Shown here one piece after another: positions 56,126-64,000 of a DNA stretch of 64,000 bases (positions are counted from its first letter, which is position 1; the number at the start of each line of letters is the position of its first letter). Position numbers and translations under genes: made by a program. Origin of the DNA: Amycolatopsis saalfeldensis (lineage in GTDB: Bacteria; Actinomycetota; Actinomycetes; Mycobacteriales; Pseudonocardiaceae); contig NZ_FOEF01000002.1 of the NCBI RefSeq assembly GCF_900110575.1, positions 186,001 to 250,000 of the forward strand, given 5' to 3'. The notes under the pieces are model-generated. The model saw only the letters and a list, made by a program, of their open reading frames with translations. It was not told the DNA's origin and did no database searches.

Positions 56126-56878
56126 GTGACCGCGGTGGCGGGACGGGTCGACGTTCCGATCGAGGCGCTGGCGGCGCTGGCCGAGCGTGAGCAGGTCGGC
56201 CGGCTGCACGTGACCCTGCGCCCGGAGCCGGTCTGGTTCTCCGACACCGAGCACGACGAGGCGGCCAAACGGGTCGACGACGCGCTGGCGGTGGCCGGGC
56301 TGGTCGACGGCCGGGGCCGCGCCACCGTCGACTTCCTCGACTGGCTGCCGCTGCTCGTCAAGCCGTCGCTGGAGTACTACGGCTGGGTGGGCGTCGGCGA
56401 CACCACGTACGGCGTCCTGGCCGCCGCGAGCGGCCTGCAGGCGGTGCTCGCGGTGTCCGACGGCGAGCACGTCGGCGTCCAGGAGATCGACCGGCAACGG
56501 CTGGTGGAGACCCTCGTCGAGCAGTTGCCCGCGGCGGTCGCGGGCGGCGGGAACCCGCGCACGGTAAGGGTTTCCGACCTCGACGACGCTGCCCGCCGCG
56601 GCGAGGACGCGTACCCGCTGGACCCGGCGCTGGCCGACGTCGTCAGCCTGGTGCAGCGGCCGGTCCACGGCAGCGGTGAGCTGTACGCCGGCCGTCGCGA
56701 CGAACTCGGCCGGTACGTCCACCTGGAGGAGCCGCTGCACTACGCCGACACGGACTGGGGCCGCTACCTGAGCTACACCGCCGGCGAGGGCGCGGACGCG
56801 GTGATCCACCTCGGCCCCGCCGGTCCGGCCGAGCTGTGCCGCGCCCTGCGGGAGCTGGCGGCCGGCCTGGCCGGCTGA
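56126..56878 (+). CDS. EspG-family ESX secretion-associated protein
   Basis: 250 residues, GTG start 3 bases after the PPE-like gene. The pattern (RLHVTLRPEPVWFSDTEHDEA, GWVGVGDTTYGVLAAASGLQAVLAVSDGEHV, GRYLSYTAGEGADAVIHLGPAG) matches the EspG family, cytosolic chaperones that bind PE/PPE pairs for type VII secretion. Coupling with the PPE-like gene supports a dedicated chaperone role. No ESX core genes are in the window. Confidence 0.87.
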   Translation: MTAVAGRVDVPIEALAALAEREQVGRLHVTLRPEPVWFSDTEHDEAAKRVDDALAVAGLVDGRGRATVDFLDWLPLLVKPSLEYYGWVGVGDTTYGVLAAASGLQAVLAVSDGEHVGVQEIDRQRLVETLVEQLPAAVAGGGNPRTVRVSDLDDAARRGEDAYPLDPALADVVSLVQRPVHGSGELYAGRRDELGRYVHLEEPLHYADTDWGRYLSYTAGEGADAVIHLGPAGPAELCRALRELAAGLAG

Positions 56879-56918
56879 GCGGCCTGCGCGCGCCGCGGAA
56901 ACGGATAGAGTGCTCGTC

Positions 56919-57119
56919 GTGGACGCCGCCGAGAGTTCCCAGCCCGCTGCCCTGCTCAACCTGTCGATCTTCGAAGTCAACAAGGTCGCCGTCCAGCTCG
57001 CCGAGGCGCAGCGCAGCGGCGACTTCAGCGGTGTCGCCGAGGCCGCGCGCGAGCTGCGTGAGGCCGCCGACGGCCTGGACCGGCTGGCCGAGCTGGTGGC
57101 ACACCAAGCGGACAGCTGA
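56919..57119 (+). CDS. small helical hypothetical protein
   Basis: 66 residues from GTG 56919 (GTG 56910 is possible). LLNLSIFEVNKVAVQLAEAQ and AEAARELREAADGLDRLAELVAHQ form two amphipathic helices. TAGAGT at 56906-56911 sits 8 bases before the GTG, fitting a -10 box of a leaderless transcript. Family not recognised; it may be an ESX accessory gene or independent. Confidence 0.65.
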   Translation: MDAAESSQPAALLNLSIFEVNKVAVQLAEAQRSGDFSGVAEAARELREAADGLDRLAELVAHQADS

Positions 57120-57146
57120 GCAGTACGGAAAAACGGCGGGCCCGCC

Positions 57147-57186
57147 GAGTTGTAACAGCGCTAATATAATGGCGCTGTCATAACTC
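57147..57186. promoter_or_regulatory. large operator palindrome enclosing a TATAAT box before the peptidase gene
   Basis: Arms GAGTTGTAACAGCGC (57147-57161) and GCGCTGTCATAACTC (57172-57186) match at 13 of 15 positions. The 10-base spacer TAATATAATG contains a perfect -10 hexamer TATAAT (57165-57170). The peptidase start is 17 bases downstream of the site. A bound dimer would cover the promoter. Confidence 0.82.
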
Positions 57187-57203
57187 GACCGGAAGGATCC
57201 GCC

Positions 57204-58154
57204 GTGCCCGGCCTCTATCCCGAGATCGAACCGTACGACCACGGAAAGCTCGACGCCGGCGACGGCCACTCCGTCTACTGGGAGGTCTGCGGCAACCCGG
57301 CGGGCAAGCCCGCGGTGGTCGTCCACGGCGGCCCCGGCTCGGGCTGCTCGACGGGCCTGCGCCGCTACTTCGACCCGGACCGGTACCGCGTGGTCCTGTT
57401 CGACCAGCGCGGCTGCGGGCGCAGCACACCGCACGCCGGCGAGCCCGTCGCGGACCTCTCGGCCAACACCGCCGGGCATCTGCTGGACGACATGGAGCTG
57501 CTGCGCACCACACTCGGCATCGAACGGTGGCTGCTGTTCGGCGGCTCGTGGGGCTCGGTGCTGTCGCTGACCTACGCAGTGCGGCATCCCGAGCGCGTCA
57601 CCGAGCTGGTCCTGATGGGCCTGGCCACCGACCGGCAGCTGGAGATCGGCCTGCTCACCCGCGGGCTGGGCGGGATGTTCCCGGCCGAGTTCGCGCGGTT
57701 CCGCGACCTGGTCCCGGAATCCGAGCGGGACGGCGACCTGGCGGCGGCCTACCACCGCCTGCTGATGGACCCCGACCCCGCCGTCCACCACCCCGCCGCG
57801 CGCGCCTGGTGCGACTGGGAGGCCGCGATGCTGCCGGGAGTGCCGCCTTCGCCGCGGTTCGACGACCCGGCGTACCGGCTCGCCTTCACCCGCATCGTCA
57901 CGCATTACTTCTCGAACGGCTGCTTCCTGGAGGACGGCGCCATCCTCCGCGACGCCGCGAAGCTCGCCGGGATCCCCGCCGTGCTGGCCCAGGGCGTCCT
58001 TGACCTCAGCAGCCTCACCGGTACGCCGTGGCTGCTGGAGCGGGCGTACCCGGACGCCGAACTGGTGCTCGTCGGCGGCACCGGGCACACCACGTCGACG
58101 GACGCGATGCAGAACGTGCTCGTCGGCGCGACCGACCGGTTCGCGGCCGGGTGA
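57204..58154 (+). CDS. pip: prolyl aminopeptidase (alpha/beta hydrolase, S33)
   Basis: 316 residues from GTG 57204 with GGAAGGA upstream. Motifs: HGGPGSG (oxyanion), DQRGCGRS, nucleophile Ser115 in GGSWGS, an Asp in GVLDLSS and His in GTGHTT. It removes N-terminal proline from peptides in the cytosol. The family's usual GRYD acid loop is altered to GVLD. A large operator with a TATAAT core controls it; a 19-base-arm hairpin follows. Confidence 0.93.
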   Translation: MPGLYPEIEPYDHGKLDAGDGHSVYWEVCGNPAGKPAVVVHGGPGSGCSTGLRRYFDPDRYRVVLFDQRGCGRSTPHAGEPVADLSANTAGHLLDDMELLRTTLGIERWLLFGGSWGSVLSLTYAVRHPERVTELVLMGLATDRQLEIGLLTRGLGGMFPAEFARFRDLVPESERDGDLAAAYHRLLMDPDPAVHHPAARAWCDWEAAMLPGVPPSPRFDDPAYRLAFTRIVTHYFSNGCFLEDGAILRDAAKLAGIPAVLAQGVLDLSSLTGTPWLLERAYPDAELVLVGGTGHTTSTDAMQNVLVGATDRFAAG

Positions 58155-58170
58155 TCGGGTCTTCCTCAAA

Positions 58171-58224
58171 CGCGGCGGATGACGCTTTCGCCGCACCGAG
58201 CGAGAGAAAGCGTCATCCGCCGCG
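58171..58224. terminator. bidirectional terminator with 19-base perfect arms
   Basis: CGCGGCGGATGACGCTTTC (58171-58189) is perfectly repeated in reverse at 58206-58224, with a 16-base loop. It separates the converging peptidase and dehydrogenase genes. The core GGATGACGCTTTC recurs at 60607-60619 in another gene-free stretch. Confidence 0.92.
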
Positions 58225-58238
58225 GCGGGGTTTCGTGG

Positions 58239-59438
58239 TCAGGGGATGAGCAGCGCCGGCGCGCCATCTTCCGCCATCGCTTCTTCGGCCCGGGCCGAGC
58301 GCGTGGTCTCGGCCAGCTGCAGCCCGGTGACGCGCGGCGGCACCCGGTCCAGATTCCACTCGGCCAGCAGCAGCGCGACCTTCGACTGCATTTCGGTGCG
58401 CAGCCGCAGGAACGAGTCGGCCGGGTCGGCGCCCACCTCGCCGAGCAGCAGCCACCAAGCCCACGCCGCGGCGCCCGCGTTCGCGACGAAGTCCGGGATC
58501 ACCGCGACTCCGCGCGCCGAAAGCGAGGCCTCGGCTTCCGGTGTCGTGGCGGCGTTGGCCGCTTCGACGACGACCGTGGCCTTCACGAGGTTCTCGTTGT
58601 CCACGCGCAGCGCGTACGAGATCGCGGCCGGCACGAGGATGTCGCAGTCGGTGGACACCACGGCGTCGCGCGGCAGCAGGCGCACGCCCTCGGGCAGCTG
58701 CGAGCGGTCGACTTCGCCGAAGCGGTCGCGCAGTTCGAGCAGGGCCGGGACGTCGAGGCCTTCGGGGTCGTACAGCGTGCCGGCGGCGTCCGCGACGGCG
58801 ACGACCTTCACACCGGCCTCGTGCAGGTACCAGGCGGCCCCGCCGCCCATGGTGCCGATGCCCTGGATCGCGACGGTGGTCTCCGGCGCCGTCCAGCCCC
58901 AGGCGCTGGCCGCGCCGAGGCAGGCCTGCGCCACGCCGTAGCCGCCGATCACGTCGCCGAGCAGCAGCCCGCCGGGCACCGGCGCGTTGAGACCGGCCTG
59001 GACGCGGCGCAGGGTGCGCGCCGGATCCGCCGAACGGCCGATCGCGGCGTGGTAGGACTGCTCCAGCCCGAGCTTCTCGAAGACGGAGTCGATCAGGTGC
59101 TGCGGCACGCCGAGGTCTTCGGCGGTCACCCAGCGCGAGTCCAGCCACGGGCGCAGGAACTCGCAGAACCGGGTGAGCACGCCGAACGCGCGCGGGTCCT
59201 TGGGGTCGAAGTCGAGGCCGCCCTTGGCGCCGCCGACGGGGAGGTTGAAGGTGGCCGTCTTGTTCGCCATGCCGCGGGCCAGGTCCTCGACCTCTCCCAT
59301 GGTGCAGCCCGCCCGCATCCGCGTGCCGCCGGTGGCCATGCCGGAAACCAGGCTGTGCACCACGAGGTAACCATGCGCGCCGGTCACGGGATCGGTCCAC
59401 GTGAGCCTCATCAGCGGTTCGGCGTTCTGCGAGATCAT
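58239..59438 (-). CDS. Glu/Leu/Phe/Val dehydrogenase
   Basis: 399 residues from ATG 59438, with GGAGG about 11 bases upstream. The N-terminal catalytic domain has the Lys motif GGAKGGLDFDPKD; the Rossmann domain has IQGIGTMGGGAAWYL and the ring ends with VEAANAATTPEA and PDFVANAGAA. It oxidatively deaminates an amino acid using NAD(P). The specificity cannot be read. Divergent from a LysR gene, which probably regulates it. Confidence 0.92.
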   Translation of the reverse strand: MISQNAEPLMRLTWTDPVTGAHGYLVVHSLVSGMATGGTRMRAGCTMGEVEDLARGMANKTATFNLPVGGAKGGLDFDPKDPRAFGVLTRFCEFLRPWLDSRWVTAEDLGVPQHLIDSVFEKLGLEQSYHAAIGRSADPARTLRRVQAGLNAPVPGGLLLGDVIGGYGVAQACLGAASAWGWTAPETTVAIQGIGTMGGGAAWYLHEAGVKVVAVADAAGTLYDPEGLDVPALLELRDRFGEVDRSQLPEGVRLLPRDAVVSTDCDILVPAAISYALRVDNENLVKATVVVEAANAATTPEAEASLSARGVAVIPDFVANAGAAAWAWWLLLGEVGADPADSFLRLRTEMQSKVALLLAEWNLDRVPPRVTGLQLAETTRSARAEEAMAEDGAPALLIP

Positions 59439-59559
59439 CAGGCCATTCACCTCCAAGAGTCCGGGGCGGCCCGTCACGGCCGCCTCAAGTCGAGGGTGCG
59501 CGCGCAAGTGGCTTCGCGTCTATTTAACGAAGCTGCACGAAGTTGTTTAGGGTTGCTGC

Positions 59560-60486
59560 ATGGAGCTTTCGTTGCACCGCTTGCGGATGCTCCGCGAGCT
59601 GCACCGCCGTGGCACGGTGACCGCGGCCGCGGTGTCCCTGCACTACACCGCTTCGGCGGTGTCGCAGCAGCTCGCGCAGCTGGAGCGGGACGTGGGCGCG
59701 AAGCTGTTCGAACGGCTCGGGCGCCGGGTCCAGCTCACCGAGCTGGGGGTGCTGCTCACCGAGCACGCCGAGGAGATACTGGGCTCGGTCGAGCGCGCGA
59801 CGCTCGCCTTGGAGGAGGCCCAGGGCACTTTGTCCGTGCGGCTGACGGCCGGGGTGTGGGCGTCGGTGGCCTCCGGGCTGCTGCCGACGGCGCTGACCGC
59901 GCTCGCCGCCGAGTACCCGGGCATCCAGGTCCGCACGCGGGAGCTGGCCCCCGAGGACACCGCCGAGGCGGTCCGCGACGGCACGCTGGACCTGTCGTTC
60001 GTGATCGACTACTCCGACGCCCCGATGCAGTGGGACGCCGGCCTCGAGCGCGCGGTGGTCGCCGTGGAACGGCTGCACGCGGCGGTTCCCGCGGGCGCGG
60101 TGCCGGCCGGGACGGCGTCGCTGGACGAGCTGGCCGAGCACCCGTGGATCCTGGCCAGCCCGAAGTCGCACTTCGGCCGCGCGATGCGGATGGCCTGTCA
60201 CCGGCACGGGTTCTCGCCCAAGATCAACCACGAGGTGGAGGAGCAGTCGACGGCGATGGCGATGGTCGGCGCCGGGCTGGGCGTCACCCTCGTCTCGGAC
60301 CTGGGCCTGCGCCTGCTGCGCCCGCCCGGGATCGACGTCGTGACGCTGACGACCCCGCTGCTGCGGACCGTCTCGATCGCCTACCGCCGCACCGAGATCC
60401 GGCGGCCTTCGCTGCACCTGGTGATCGGCGCCGTACAGGCCGCGGCGGCGGAGCTGGGGCTGGGTACGGAACCCGCGCTGCCCTGA
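59560..60486 (+). CDS. LysR family transcriptional regulator
   Basis: 308 residues. Helix-turn-helix at ~1-60 (RLRMLRELHRRGTVTAAAVSLHYTASAVSQQLAQLERDVGAKLFER); the rest is the periplasmic-binding-like effector domain. It lies divergent from the dehydrogenase with a 121-base gap holding the AT-rich CTATTTAACGAAG and TTGTTTA, typical of LysR sites. The last 66 bases have a degenerate copy 221 bases downstream. Confidence 0.94.
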   Translation: MELSLHRLRMLRELHRRGTVTAAAVSLHYTASAVSQQLAQLERDVGAKLFERLGRRVQLTELGVLLTEHAEEILGSVERATLALEEAQGTLSVRLTAGVWASVASGLLPTALTALAAEYPGIQVRTRELAPEDTAEAVRDGTLDLSFVIDYSDAPMQWDAGLERAVVAVERLHAAVPAGAVPAGTASLDELAEHPWILASPKSHFGRAMRMACHRHGFSPKINHEVEEQSTAMAMVGAGLGVTLVSDLGLRLLRPPGIDVVTLTTPLLRTVSIAYRRTEIRRPSLHLVIGAVQAAAAELGLGTEPALP

Positions 60487-60897
60487 TGGTCGGGGTGGGA
60501 TGTTCCGGCGGGACTGAGCGTCACCTGACGATGGGCTGCTCCGGCTCGGGGTGGTGGTCGGCTCACGTGGTGCAGCGGCCGGGCCTTTCGCCTCGCTGAG
60601 TGCAGTGGATGACGCTTTCCCCGCGTCGGCGCGGCGGCCCGGCGATCGGCGCGGCGCAGGCCGCGGCGGCGGAGCAGGGACTGGGCGCCGAACCCGCGCC
60701 GCCGTGATCATCCGGTTGGCGCAGCGGTGTCGGCAATCGGGATGAACTGCCTGCTCACAGCACCTTACGAGCTGCTTATGGATCCTGCCCGCGACGTTAC
60801 GCCGCTGTTTTTGTCGGACCCTCCGTGTAGCGTCCGAGACAAGTGGTCCGACCCCGCGGACCCCCTCTGCCTAGGACGATTCAGTGGACGGCGATCG
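60487..60897. other. gene-free stretch with relics
   Basis: No credible gene. It contains a GGATGACGCTTTC copy (60607-60619) and the LysR 3' relic (60642-60707). The last 190 bases before egtA carry no readable promoter; a longer open frame into egtA from 60727 lacks a start signal. Confidence 0.8.
60642..60707 (+). repeat. degenerate copy of the LysR gene 3' end
   Basis: This 66-base segment matches 60421-60486 at 55 of 66 positions without gaps, including the TGA stop. It is a relic of a duplication of the last 21 codons of the LysR gene. Confidence 0.9.
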
Positions 60898-62160
60898 ATG
60901 ACTACGGTGCACGATTTTCCGGAGAAATCCGGGAGTGCGTCGAACCTGACCGCGCGGGTTCTTTCCGACCGCGCGGCGGGGGAGGCGTACGTCGCCTCGG
61001 TGTGTTTCAAACACGGCCCACCGAGACTGCTCGGCGTGGAGCTGGAGTTCACGGTGCACCACACCGGCGACCCGGCCCAACCCCTCGACCCCGACCTATT
61101 GGCCACGGCGCTCGGCCCGCACACCCCGCGGACCTTGCGCCCCGACAGTCCCGCGGCCCCGCTCCCGGCCGGCTCGCCCCTGAGCCTCGAGCCCGGCTGC
61201 CAGGTGGAGATCTCCGCCCTTCCCCAGGCCTCGCTGCGCGAGCTGCACGCAGTCGTCTCGGCCGACCTCGACTACCTCGTCACCCTCCTCGCCCGGCACG
61301 GCCTCGTGCTCGGCGAGTCGGCGATCGACGCCCACCGGCCGCCGCGGCGAGCGCTGCGCACCCCGCGGTACGCGGCCATGGAGCGGCGGTTCGCGCCGCT
61401 GGGCGAGGGCGGCATCACCATGATGTGCAGCACCGCGGGCCTGCAGATCTGCGTCGACGCCGGTGAGGCCGACCAGTACGCGGCCCGCTGGGCGGCGGCC
61501 CACGCCATGGGCCCGCCGTTGCTCGCCGCCTTCGCCAACTCCGCCGTGCACGCCGGCCGGGATACCGGCCTCGCGTCCGCGCGGTGGCTCGCCGTGGCCG
61601 AAACCGAGCCGGTGCGCACCGTCTCGGGCGAGCCGGGGCCGGACCCGGCGGCGGAGTGGGCCCGGCGGATGATGGACACCCCGCTGATGGTGCTGCCCCG
61701 CGGTGAACGGCCGTGGGACGCACCGGAGGGCCTCACCTTCGCGGACTGGATCGGCGGCCGCGGCGCGGCCGGCATGCTCCGCCGTCCGACGACCGAGGAC
61801 CTCGACTACCACCTCACCACGATGTTCACGCCGGTGCGGCCGCACGGGTACCTGGAGATCCGGTACCTCGACGCCCAGCCGCCCGGCGAGTGGCTGCCCC
61901 CCGTCGCGCTCGTCACGGCCCTGCTCGCCCGTCCGTCCACTGTGGACCGGGTCCGGCAGCTGTGCGCGCCGGTGGCGGGGCGCTGGGCCGACGCGGCCCG
62001 GCTGGGGCTGGCCGACGCCGGCCTCGCCGCCGTCGCGCGGGAGCTGGCCGAGCTCGGGATCGCCGAGCTCGGCACCACCGGCCTGCCCGCCGAGACCATC
62101 ACGGAGATCACCGGGAGCGTGCGCGCACGCGTGAACGGATCCAGGAGTCAGGAACGATGA
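60898..62160 (+). CDS. egtA: ergothioneine glutamate-cysteine ligase EgtA
   Basis: 420 residues from ATG 60898. It has the glutamate-cysteine ligase 2 fold (GVELEFTVHH, EPGCQVEISALPQ, MMCSTAGLQICVDAG, HGYLEIRYLDAQP). It makes gamma-glutamylcysteine, the sulfur donor for ergothioneine. The next gene overlaps it by 4 bases (ATGA). Confidence 0.93.
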   Translation: MTTVHDFPEKSGSASNLTARVLSDRAAGEAYVASVCFKHGPPRLLGVELEFTVHHTGDPAQPLDPDLLATALGPHTPRTLRPDSPAAPLPAGSPLSLEPGCQVEISALPQASLRELHAVVSADLDYLVTLLARHGLVLGESAIDAHRPPRRALRTPRYAAMERRFAPLGEGGITMMCSTAGLQICVDAGEADQYAARWAAAHAMGPPLLAAFANSAVHAGRDTGLASARWLAVAETEPVRTVSGEPGPDPAAEWARRMMDTPLMVLPRGERPWDAPEGLTFADWIGGRGAAGMLRRPTTEDLDYHLTTMFTPVRPHGYLEIRYLDAQPPGEWLPPVALVTALLARPSTVDRVRQLCAPVAGRWADAARLGLADAGLAAVARELAELGIAELGTTGLPAETITEITGSVRARVNGSRSQER

Positions 62161-63506
62161 GTGTCACCCCGGAGCACAACCCGCTGCTCGAACTGAGCCC
62201 GCAGAACCTGCGGGCGCACGCGGCCGAAGCCCTCACCCGGGCCCGGGCGCGCAGCATCGCCCTCACCGACGCGGTCGACGACGAAGACCTCGTGCGGCAG
62301 CATTCGAAGCTGATGTCGCCGCTGGTCTGGGACCTCGCGCACATCGGCAGCCAAGAGGAGCTGTGGCTGGTCCGCGACGTCGGCGGCCGCGAGCCGCTGC
62401 GCCCGGAGATCGACGACCTGTACGACGCGTTCCAGCACGCGCGCGCCGACCGGCCGTCCCTGCCGCTGCTCGGCCCGGCCGAGGCCCGCGCGTATGTGCG
62501 GGAGGTCCGTGAGAAGGCCTTCGACGTGCTGGAGAAGGCGCCGCTGGAAGGCAGCAGGCTCACCGAAAGCGCGTTCGCCTTCGGCATGATCACCCAGCAC
62601 GAGCAGCAGCACGACGAGACCATGCTGGCCACCCACCAGCTGCGACAGGGCGAGCCGGTGCTGCACGCGCCGGAGCCGCCGCGCCCGCCCGCGGCCCGGC
62701 TGCCCGCCGAGGTGCTGATCCCCGGCGGGCGCTTCACCATGGGCACCACGGCCGAGCCGTGGGCGCTGGACAACGAGCGCCCGGCGCACGAGGTCGACGT
62801 GCCGGCGTTTGTCCTCGACACCGCGCCGGTCACCTGTGGCGCGTATGTCGAATTCCTCGATTCCGGCGGGTACCAGGACCGCCGGTTCTGGAGCGAGGCG
62901 GGCTGGGCCTATCTGAACGACCACGCCATCACGGCGCCGCGGTTCTGGCGCCGTGAGCCGGGCGGCTGGTGGCGGACCCGGTTCGGGGTGCACGAGCCGG
63001 TGCCGTCCGGCGAGCCGGTGGTGCACGTGTCGTTCCACGAGGCCGAGGCGTACGCGCGGTGGGCGGGCAAGCGGCTGCCCACCGAGCCCGAGTGGGAGAA
63101 GGCGGCCCGGCACGACCCGGTGTCCGGCCGGTCCCGCCGGTTCCCGTGGGGCGACGAGGAGCCGACGGCCGAGCACGCCAACCTCGGCCAGCGCCACCTG
63201 CGCCCGGCCGCGGCGGGCGCATACCCGGCCGGCGCGTCGCCACTGGGCGTGCACCAGCTGATCGGCGACGTCTGGGAGTGGACGAGCACGAGCTTCCACG
63301 GCTATCCCGGGTTTTCGGCGTTCCCGTACCGGGAGTATTCGGAGGTGTTCTTCGGGCCGGAGTACAAGGTGCTGCGCGGCGGCTCGTTCGGCACCGACGC
63401 GGCGGCGATCCGGGGCACGTTCCGCAACTGGGACTACCCGATCCGGCGGCAGATCTTCGCCGGCTTCCGCTGCGCCCGCGACCCCCGTCCCGGCGAGGTG
63501 ACGTAG
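62157..63506 (+). CDS. egtB: ergothioneine sulfoxide synthase EgtB
   Basis: 449 residues. The DinB-like N-terminal half carries the iron ligands His62 (LAHIG) and His148/His152 (ITQHEQQHDE). The C-terminal half is the formylglycine-generating-enzyme domain (MGTTAEPWALDNERPAHEV, RLPTEPEWEKAAR, GDVWEWTSTSF, LRGGSFGT). It joins hercynine with gamma-glutamylcysteine using iron and oxygen. ATG overlaps the egtA stop. Confidence 0.95.
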   Translation: MSVTPEHNPLLELSPQNLRAHAAEALTRARARSIALTDAVDDEDLVRQHSKLMSPLVWDLAHIGSQEELWLVRDVGGREPLRPEIDDLYDAFQHARADRPSLPLLGPAEARAYVREVREKAFDVLEKAPLEGSRLTESAFAFGMITQHEQQHDETMLATHQLRQGEPVLHAPEPPRPPAARLPAEVLIPGGRFTMGTTAEPWALDNERPAHEVDVPAFVLDTAPVTCGAYVEFLDSGGYQDRRFWSEAGWAYLNDHAITAPRFWRREPGGWWRTRFGVHEPVPSGEPVVHVSFHEAEAYARWAGKRLPTEPEWEKAARHDPVSGRSRRFPWGDEEPTAEHANLGQRHLRPAAAGAYPAGASPLGVHQLIGDVWEWTSTSFHGYPGFSAFPYREYSEVFFGPEYKVLRGGSFGTDAAAIRGTFRNWDYPIRRQIFAGFRCARDPRPGEVT

Positions 63507-63511
63507 ACGGC

Positions 63512-64000
63512 ATGTGCCGGCACCTCGCGTACCTCGGCGCGCCCACGTCGCCCGCCGAGCTGATGTTCGCTGCCCCGCACGCGCTGCTCGTGCAGTCCTA
63601 CGCACCGCGCGACATGCGGGGCGGCGGGTCGGTCAACGCCGACGGCTTCGGCCTCGGCTGGTACCCGGAACCGGGTGCGGCGCCGCTGCGCTATCGGCGT
63701 CAAAGTCCACTGTGGACGGATCAGGTGCTGCCCGCGCTGGCCGCCTCGGCGCGGACCACCGCGTTTGTCGCCGCGGCCCGCAACGGCACCACCGGCATGC
63801 CGGTCACCGAGGCGGCCGCCGCGCCGTTCGTCTCGGGCCGCTGGCTGTTCAGCCACAACGGCGTCGTCCGCGGCTGGCCCGGCTCGATGGCCGGGCTCGC
63901 CGCGGGGCTCGACGTCACCGAGCTGCTCACGCTGGAGGCGCCGACGGACTCGGCGCTGCTGTGGGCGTTGCTGCGGGAGCGGCTGGGCGCGGGTCAGGAC
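63512..64000 (+). CDS. egtC: ergothioneine gamma-glutamyl amidohydrolase EgtC, cut by window end
   Basis: 163 residues are visible; the gene continues past the edge. Class II glutamine amidotransferase-like (Ntn) fold with nucleophile Cys2 (MCRHLAYLG), NADGFGLGWY and FSHNGVV. It removes glutamate from the EgtB product. It starts 5 bases after egtB, so egtA, egtB and egtC form one operon; egtD should follow. Confidence 0.94.
   Translation, partial: MCRHLAYLGAPTSPAELMFAAPHALLVQSYAPRDMRGGGSVNADGFGLGWYPEPGAAPLRYRRQSPLWTDQVLPALAASARTTAFVAAARNGTTGMPVTEAAAAPFVSGRWLFSHNGVVRGWPGSMAGLAAGLDVTELLTLEAPTDSALLWALLRERLGAGQD

Noticed and set aside
58179..60599. 806-residue plus-strand frame opposite the dehydrogenase
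   Set aside because: It is antisense to the dehydrogenase and runs out of frame through the LysR gene.
1..64000. tRNA, rRNA, insertion sequences, prophage
   Set aside because: No cloverleaf, rRNA segment, transposase or phage gene was recognised by eye; a tRNA scan was not possible.

Overview
The window is GC-rich actinomycete DNA, most likely from a Pseudonocardiaceae member such as Amycolatopsis. The reasons are very high GC with GTG, GTG/TGA-overlap and TTG starts, a Mycobacterium-like pgsA / gcvH / garA / ftsR / nuclease / merR block, an ergothioneine operon, ESX-linked PPE/EspG genes, and a mycothiol-type DinB protein. All functions are inferred by reading sequence; no database search was run.

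Layout. 1-17505: 3' part of a giant modular type I polyketide synthase (DH-KR-ACP, then three KS-AT-DH-KR-ACP modules and a C-terminal docking region). 17509-25184: satellite genes of that cluster, namely a CGNR regulator, an epoxide hydrolase, a DrrAB-like exporter, a type II thioesterase and a free-standing C-like/A/PCP protein. 25346-26113: secreted GH75-type chitosanase with a chitosanase-type operator. 26162-29722: DUF6295-like protein, dienelactone hydrolase, DHA2 efflux pump and MarR regulator, plus a small membrane protein. 29792-33622: a divergent zinc-starvation locus with two COG0523 proteins (one MRF-like without a P-loop) and cysteine-poor paralogues of L32, L31, L28, L33, S14 and S18 around one Zur-type box.

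33682-38896: ankyrin protein, siroheme synthase, alpha/beta hydrolase, dienoyl-CoA isomerase-like crotonase and an acyl-CoA synthetase. 38904-40616: lipoprotein, one small ORF and a repeat-rich gene-poor stretch with an 86-bp tandem repeat. 40617-45232: pgsA, gcvH, garA, ftsR, bifunctional nuclease, a TetR gene and a second merR gene. 45281-45530: a tandem glycine riboswitch with a terminator but no glycine gene behind it. 45723-53677: an NTF2-like/XRE divergent pair, aldo/keto reductase, membrane-anchored solute-binding-like protein, a glycosylase-like protein with two CNNM/CBS membrane proteins, a DinB protein and an AcnR-like regulator. 53871-57119: ESX-associated genes. 57204-60486: prolyl aminopeptidase, Glu/Leu/Phe-type dehydrogenase and LysR regulator. 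60898-64000: egtA, egtB and the start of egtC.

How the parts work together. The PKS modules read as malonyl-specific, B-type-KR, active-DH units, so they should make an all-trans conjugated polyene. The chain is not released here (no thioesterase, a docking tail instead) and must pass to a subunit outside the window. The zinc locus would remodel ribosomes and recruit hibernation factor when Zur is derepressed. The sequence is unusually rich in readable operators: paired palindromes between divergent genes (CGNR/epoxide hydrolase; NTF2/XRE), a palindrome wrapped around a perfect TATAAT before the peptidase, an AcnR-type box and a chitosanase box. No tRNA, rRNA, CRISPR array, insertion sequence or phage gene was recognised.
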